NCBI GenBank assembly: GCA_040508515.1
Contig: JBEVMS010000333.1
Coordinates: forward strand, 1 to 7,723
Direction: 5' to 3'
DNA from: JBEVMS01 sp040508515
GTDB lineage: Bacteria; Pseudomonadota; Gammaproteobacteria; Xanthomonadales; Rhodanobacteraceae
DNA: 7,723 nt
The notes below the pieces were generated by a model. It was not told where the DNA came from. It saw nothing but the letters and a program-made list of their open reading frames with translations, and searched no databases. Of this stretch, positions 4,898 to 7,723 are shown piece by piece. A program made the position numbers and the translations under genes. The stretch's first letter is position 1, and every line of letters starts with the position of its first letter.

Positions 4898-5143
4898 CCC
4901 AACGAGCGAATACGCCCCCGCACTCCTGAAAAGGGGACGTTTAAGGTATCGGCCGCCCCACGGCGCACTTTAGGAAGCGTGCGCGCTTCATCACACGTGG
5001 TTCGGCAGGTTGATCAGAGCGGCGTTGATCCGTCCGCCGTCCTGAACGGCCGAATGCCTCTGCACGCGACGCTAGCAAAGTTCTGACGAATTGATCATCA
5101 CGTGGCCCCTATCTTTCGCGGCTCACCACGTTGGAGATAACCC
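4898..5143. other. Divergent intergenic region with repeated TTGATC
   Basis: This separates the minus-strand cyclase gene from the plus-strand gene at 5144 and should hold both promoters; none stands out. GTTGATC occurs at 5009-5015 and 5024-5030, and TTGATC again at 5091-5096. These recall Fnr half-sites, but no pair forms the full TTGAT-N4-ATCAA dyad. TCATCACACGTGG near 4989 and TCATCACGTGG near 5096 are near-identical and about 107 nt apart. Confidence 0.3.
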
Positions 5144-5416
5144 GTGTTAGCGCAGTACGTTCATCCTTCCAATCTCGGTCTGTTTCGTATCGTCCAGCAT
5201 GGGCGACGCTGGCGCGTGCTGCTGAACGAGCGTGAAGTCGGCCGCTACGAAAGCGATCTGGATGCCTTGACCACCACACGGCAGACGTTGCCGCAAGCGC
5301 GCTTGCCCCGTCGATTGCAAGATTGGCGTTACCTGCCGGAATCGGCGCTAGCGCATTCACGGCTGTCGATCGTCGCGCCGCCACCCTCATGGCAATCGAC
5401 CCAACAGGTCGCCTGA
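5144..5416 (+). CDS. 90-residue hypothetical protein, GTG start
   Basis: The start is GTG at 5144, supported by GGAGA at 5133-5137 about 7 nt before it; no ATG near it is better placed. The protein has no signal peptide or membrane helix. Residues about 13-35 (LFRIVQHGRRWRVLLNEREVGRYES) suggest a small beta-sheet of the kind seen in short 'wraps a strand, then a helix over -RYxSxxxAL' proteins. The second half (LPQARLPRRLQDWRYLPES) is Arg- and Pro-rich. I do not recognise a named family. A minus-strand frame at 5109-5390 has no ribosome binding site and is its shadow. It is divergent from the cyclase gene and convergent with the antiporter gene. Confidence 0.7.
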   Translation: MLAQYVHPSNLGLFRIVQHGRRWRVLLNEREVGRYESDLDALTTTRQTLPQARLPRRLQDWRYLPESALAHSRLSIVAPPPSWQSTQQVA

Positions 5417-5471
5417 ATTAAACATGCGTGCCAACGCGCTGCAACAACACCGGCACTTCCGTCAGGTGAAC

Positions 5472-5488
5472 TAGCGCAGTTTGCGCTA
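5472..5488. terminator. 7-bp palindrome between convergent genes
   Basis: TAGCGCA (5472-5478) and TGCGCTA (5482-5488) pair around GTT. It lies 55 nt after the stop of the 5144 gene and 11 nt after the stop of the antiporter gene on the other strand, where a two-way terminator would be expected. Neither side has a T-run, so it may only be an RNA end-protecting hairpin. Confidence 0.4.
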
Positions 5489-5499
5489 ATAGGTTGCGC

Positions 5500-7200
5500 T
5501 CAGGCGGCGCCAGCTACCGTCGGCGGCAACGTATCGCGTAGCCCAGCGATCATCCCACGCGCCACCTCGCGCTCACCCAGCACGACCAGAAAGGCTCCTT
5601 GGGCACGCAGATGAGTGGCGCAATCGTCGGAGTGCGCGCGCGCCAGAATGGGCAATCGTGGATAGTCACGATGAGCCAGCCGCACCACTTCGCCAGCCTC
5701 GAACGCGTCGGGGATCGCCACCACCAGCGCGCGCGCCTGGCTTAAGTTCGCTGCGGCCAGCACGTCAGCCTGATGAGCATGCCCTACGATTACCTCCACG
5801 CCCTGCGCTAGAAGATCGGTCAGTTTGTCAGGCTCCTGCTCGATCACCAGCCATGGCTGCTCCTCATGCTGCATCGCTTCACCGACTAGCCGTCCGACCC
5901 GACCGTACCCAACCAGCACCACATGCCCGTGGAGTCGGCTTGGTACGCGCAAAACGGCACCCTGCGCATTGGCCACGGTGAGCGTGGTGGCGGTCTTGGC
6001 ATGCTCACGCGCCTCCAGCCACGGCTGCATGCGATCCAGCAGCATGAACAGCAGCGGATTGAGCAAGATCGACAAGATCGCCGCGGCCAGCATCACGTCC
6101 TGCGCCTGCTGGCTGACCAAGTCCAACGTCACGCCGACGCCGATCAGGATGAACGAGAACTCGCCGATTTGCGCCAAGCTGGTGGCGATAGTCAGCGCCG
6201 TGCGCAGCGGCTTGCCGAAGATCAGCACGATGCCCAGCGCAGCAAGTGACTTGCCAATAACCACGATGATCAGCGCCGCCAACACCGCCAGCGGCGCGCT
6301 CAGCAATACCTGATAGTTGAACAACATCCCGATCGAGACAAAGAACAGCACCGCGAACGCGTCGCGCAGCGGTAGCGTCTCTTCCGCCGCATCGTGCGCA
6401 AGCTTGGACTCGGCCATCATCATGCCGGCGAAGAACGCGCCCAGTTCGAATGACACCCCGAACAGCCCGGCCGCGCCGAACGCGACGCCCAGCGCGATCG
6501 CCAGTACCGCCAGCCGAAACAATTCGCGCGACCCGGTGCGCGCCACCACCTTCAATATCCACGGGATCAGCCGTTTGCCGACGATCAGCATAAGCGCGAT
6601 GAACAGCGCCACTTTGCCGACCGTCAGGCCGACCGTCTTGGCCAGCTCCCACGGTGACAGCGCCGCGTCGCCGCCCTTGAGCACCCCGGCCAAGGCGGGC
6701 AGCAACACCAGCGCCAGCACCATCGCCAGATCTTCGACGATCAGCCAACCGACCGCGATGCGCCCGCGCTCGGTATCCATGACATGGTGTTCTTCCAAGG
6801 CGCGCAGAAGCACCACGGTGCTGGCCACCGACAGCGCCAGACCGAACACGAAACTCTGCGCCATCGGCCAGCCCAGCCACAGGCCCAGCAGCAGGCCCAG
6901 CACGGTGGCCACCAGCATCTGCACCATCGCACCGGGAATCGCGATGTGTTTGACCGAAAGCAAATCCTTCAGCGAAAAATGCAGGCCGACGCCGAACATC
7001 AGCAGCACCACGCCCAACTCGGCCAGTTGCTTGGCCAGATGCCCATCAGCGACAAAGCCCGGCGTGAACGGTCCCACCACCACGCCGGCCAGCAGATAAC
7101 CGGCCAGCGGCGGCAAGTGCAACCGGTTGGCCAGCATGCCGAAAACAAAGGCCAGCACGATGCCGCTGACGATGGTGGCGATAAGTGGCGCGTCGTGCAT
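5500..7200 (-). CDS. ybaL: YbaL-like cation:proton antiporter with RCK (TrkA-N) domain
   Basis: A 566-residue protein, close in length and sequence to YbaL of E. coli (about 558) from end to end: MHDAPLI start, GPFTPGFVAD, LMFGVGLHFSLKDL, STVVLLRALEE, GWLIVEDL, TGSRELF, FELGAFFAGM, LPLRDAFAVLFFVSIGMLF, ALTIATSLAQIGEFSFIL, AILSILLNP. Residues 5-390 give about 12-13 membrane helices of the CPA2 exchanger fold; Glu156-Asp157 are the conserved acid pair for ion exchange. Residues 425-545 form a cytosolic nucleotide-binding RCK domain: GYGRVG (431-436) is the dinucleotide motif and Glu454 ends the second strand. The protein should trade potassium or another monovalent cation for protons in the inner membrane, gated by a nucleotide. 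No glutathione-binding KefF partner gene is adjacent. The ATG has AAGGA (7214-7210) 9 nt before it. Confidence 0.96.
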   Translation of the reverse strand: MHDAPLIATIVSGIVLAFVFGMLANRLHLPPLAGYLLAGVVVGPFTPGFVADGHLAKQLAELGVVLLMFGVGLHFSLKDLLSVKHIAIPGAMVQMLVATVLGLLLGLWLGWPMAQSFVFGLALSVASTVVLLRALEEHHVMDTERGRIAVGWLIVEDLAMVLALVLLPALAGVLKGGDAALSPWELAKTVGLTVGKVALFIALMLIVGKRLIPWILKVVARTGSRELFRLAVLAIALGVAFGAAGLFGVSFELGAFFAGMMMAESKLAHDAAEETLPLRDAFAVLFFVSIGMLFNYQVLLSAPLAVLAALIIVVIGKSLAALGIVLIFGKPLRTALTIATSLAQIGEFSFILIGVGVTLDLVSQQAQDVMLAAAILSILLNPLLFMLLDRMQPWLEAREHAKTATTLTVANAQGAVLRVPSRLHGHVVLVGYGRVGRLVGEAMQHEEQPWLVIEQEPDKLTDLLAQGVEVIVGHAHQADVLAAANLSQARALVVAIPDAFEAGEVVRLAHRDYPRLPILARAHSDDCATHLRAQGAFLVVLGEREVARGMIAGLRDTLPPTVAGAA

Positions 7201-7285
7201 GGCGGCTTGTCCTTGGCGTCGTCATGAGGTCCGCGCGCCCAAGGGCGGACGCAGGGTCGACTGCGCGGCCTGCCGTCCTCCGACG

Positions 7286-7314
7286 CTGACCAGCGCGGCC
7301 TAAGGCTCTATAAG
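7286..7314 (+). promoter_or_regulatory. Candidate plus-strand promoter divergent from ybaL
   Basis: CTGACC (7286-7291) and TATAAG (7309-7314) stand exactly 17 nt apart; the -10 matches the consensus in five of six positions and the -35 in four. Transcription would start near 7321, at the edge of the structured region that follows. No protein gene begins downstream with a sound ribosome binding site. Confidence 0.4.
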
Positions 7315-7324
7315 TAAGCCCCTA

Positions 7325-7413
7325 CGCCGACAATCGCAAGCAACTACGGCGTGGTCGGCGAATTGAGCGTCGTCGCATGCGGTGTGGTATTCACCATGCG
7401 ACGATTGCCGGCG
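7325..7413 (+). ncRNA. Candidate structured RNA or leader upstream of ybaL
   Basis: A hairpin at 7369-7405 pairs TCGTCGCAT (7370-7378) with ATGCGACGA (7396-7404) and, past a 2-nt bulge, GGTG with CACC, loop TGGTATT. In front of it CGCCGAC (7325-7331) can pair with GTCGGCG (7354-7360), or as CGCCGACAAT with ATTGCCGGCG (7404-7413) with one mismatch, enclosing the hairpin. The two pairings exclude each other. A promoter-like pair lies just upstream. No known RNA family is recognised, and the 3' end is not marked by a T-run. Confidence 0.3.
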
Positions 7414-7723
7414 TGAGCCGCGACGCCCGCAAGGCGCCCGCTGGCTGAAAAGGTCCCGTGCATGCGGACCCTGTCGCCCACGCCACCAGCAAACTGGTCA
7501 CGGGCGAGTGCCTATCGCATCACCAAGCACTTTTAGGATCAATCACGTTGTCAGCGCCGCGAGTAGTCTGGGGAAAGGTTCCAGGCCGCAATGATTTTGC
7601 GAAAGCCTGCCCTGGGGGCGCGCACAAGCGGTTTGGGCACGGCGAAGTGAGCCCGCAAGCATGTTCAACGCGTTGCATGTGAAGCTCATCCCGGCTCGTT
7701 GAGCACCGCGAGAAAATCTTTGC
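7414..7723. other. Right-end stretch without a supported gene
   Basis: Two overlapping open frames of about 70 codons occur here, but neither has a ribosome binding site or familiar motif. No tRNA, repeat or clear promoter is seen. A gene may begin beyond the edge. Confidence 0.4.

Noticed and set aside
5658..7227. Several long plus-strand and alternate minus-strand frames over the ybaL region
   Set aside because: They are shadows of the ybaL frame in GC-rich DNA: Ala/Arg/Thr-rich or low complexity and without ribosome binding sites.
7382..7682. Two overlapping frames at the right end as genes
   Set aside because: Different frames over the same bases, no ribosome binding site and no recognisable motif.

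Overview
The window looks like chromosomal DNA of a GC-rich gammaproteobacterium. The Fnr-type regulator at the left edge and the antiporter at the right, which resembles YbaL of Escherichia coli along its whole length, both fit that group. Xanthomonadaceae or Rhodanobacteraceae is my guess, with low certainty. There are no rRNA or tRNA genes, no transposase and no CRISPR array.

Left part (1-1598): the 3' end of an Fnr/Anr-type regulator that keeps one Fe-S cysteine. It is followed by a strong hairpin, a small membrane-anchored protein with a HIRAN-like globular part, and a 59-residue basic small protein with a good ribosome binding site.

Centre (1599-3255), the most interesting part: a fluoride-resistance locus with three separate copies of the fluoride (crcB-motif) riboswitch within about 1.05 kb. 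Copy 1 precedes a wrecked CLC-F fluoride/proton antiporter gene. Copy 2 lies inside the tail of that remnant, just before an intact crcB (Fluc fluoride channel). Copy 3 starts 23 nt after crcB and leads, through a leader of about 300 nt, to a DUF190 protein. The simplest reading is an ancestral series of three riboswitch-gene units (clcF, crcB, DUF190) in which clcF was later lost by large deletions. Copy 1 has ideal pairing and a clear alternative hairpin. Copies 2 and 3 each depart from it at the pseudoknot, and copy 3 also in its first stem.

Convergent gap (3256-3565): an 80-bp element with perfect 9-bp ends (weakly attC-like) and a second GC-rich hairpin.

Right part (3566-7723): on the minus strand, a membrane-bound diguanylate cyclase whose inhibitory site is missing and whose GGDEF domain carries a basic insertion. 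Divergent from it is a 90-residue hypothetical protein with a GTG start. A short palindrome separates that gene from the convergent ybaL antiporter gene. The last 520 nt have no convincing protein gene but hold a fair plus-strand promoter and a strongly structured stretch with two mutually exclusive pairings, a candidate small RNA or leader.
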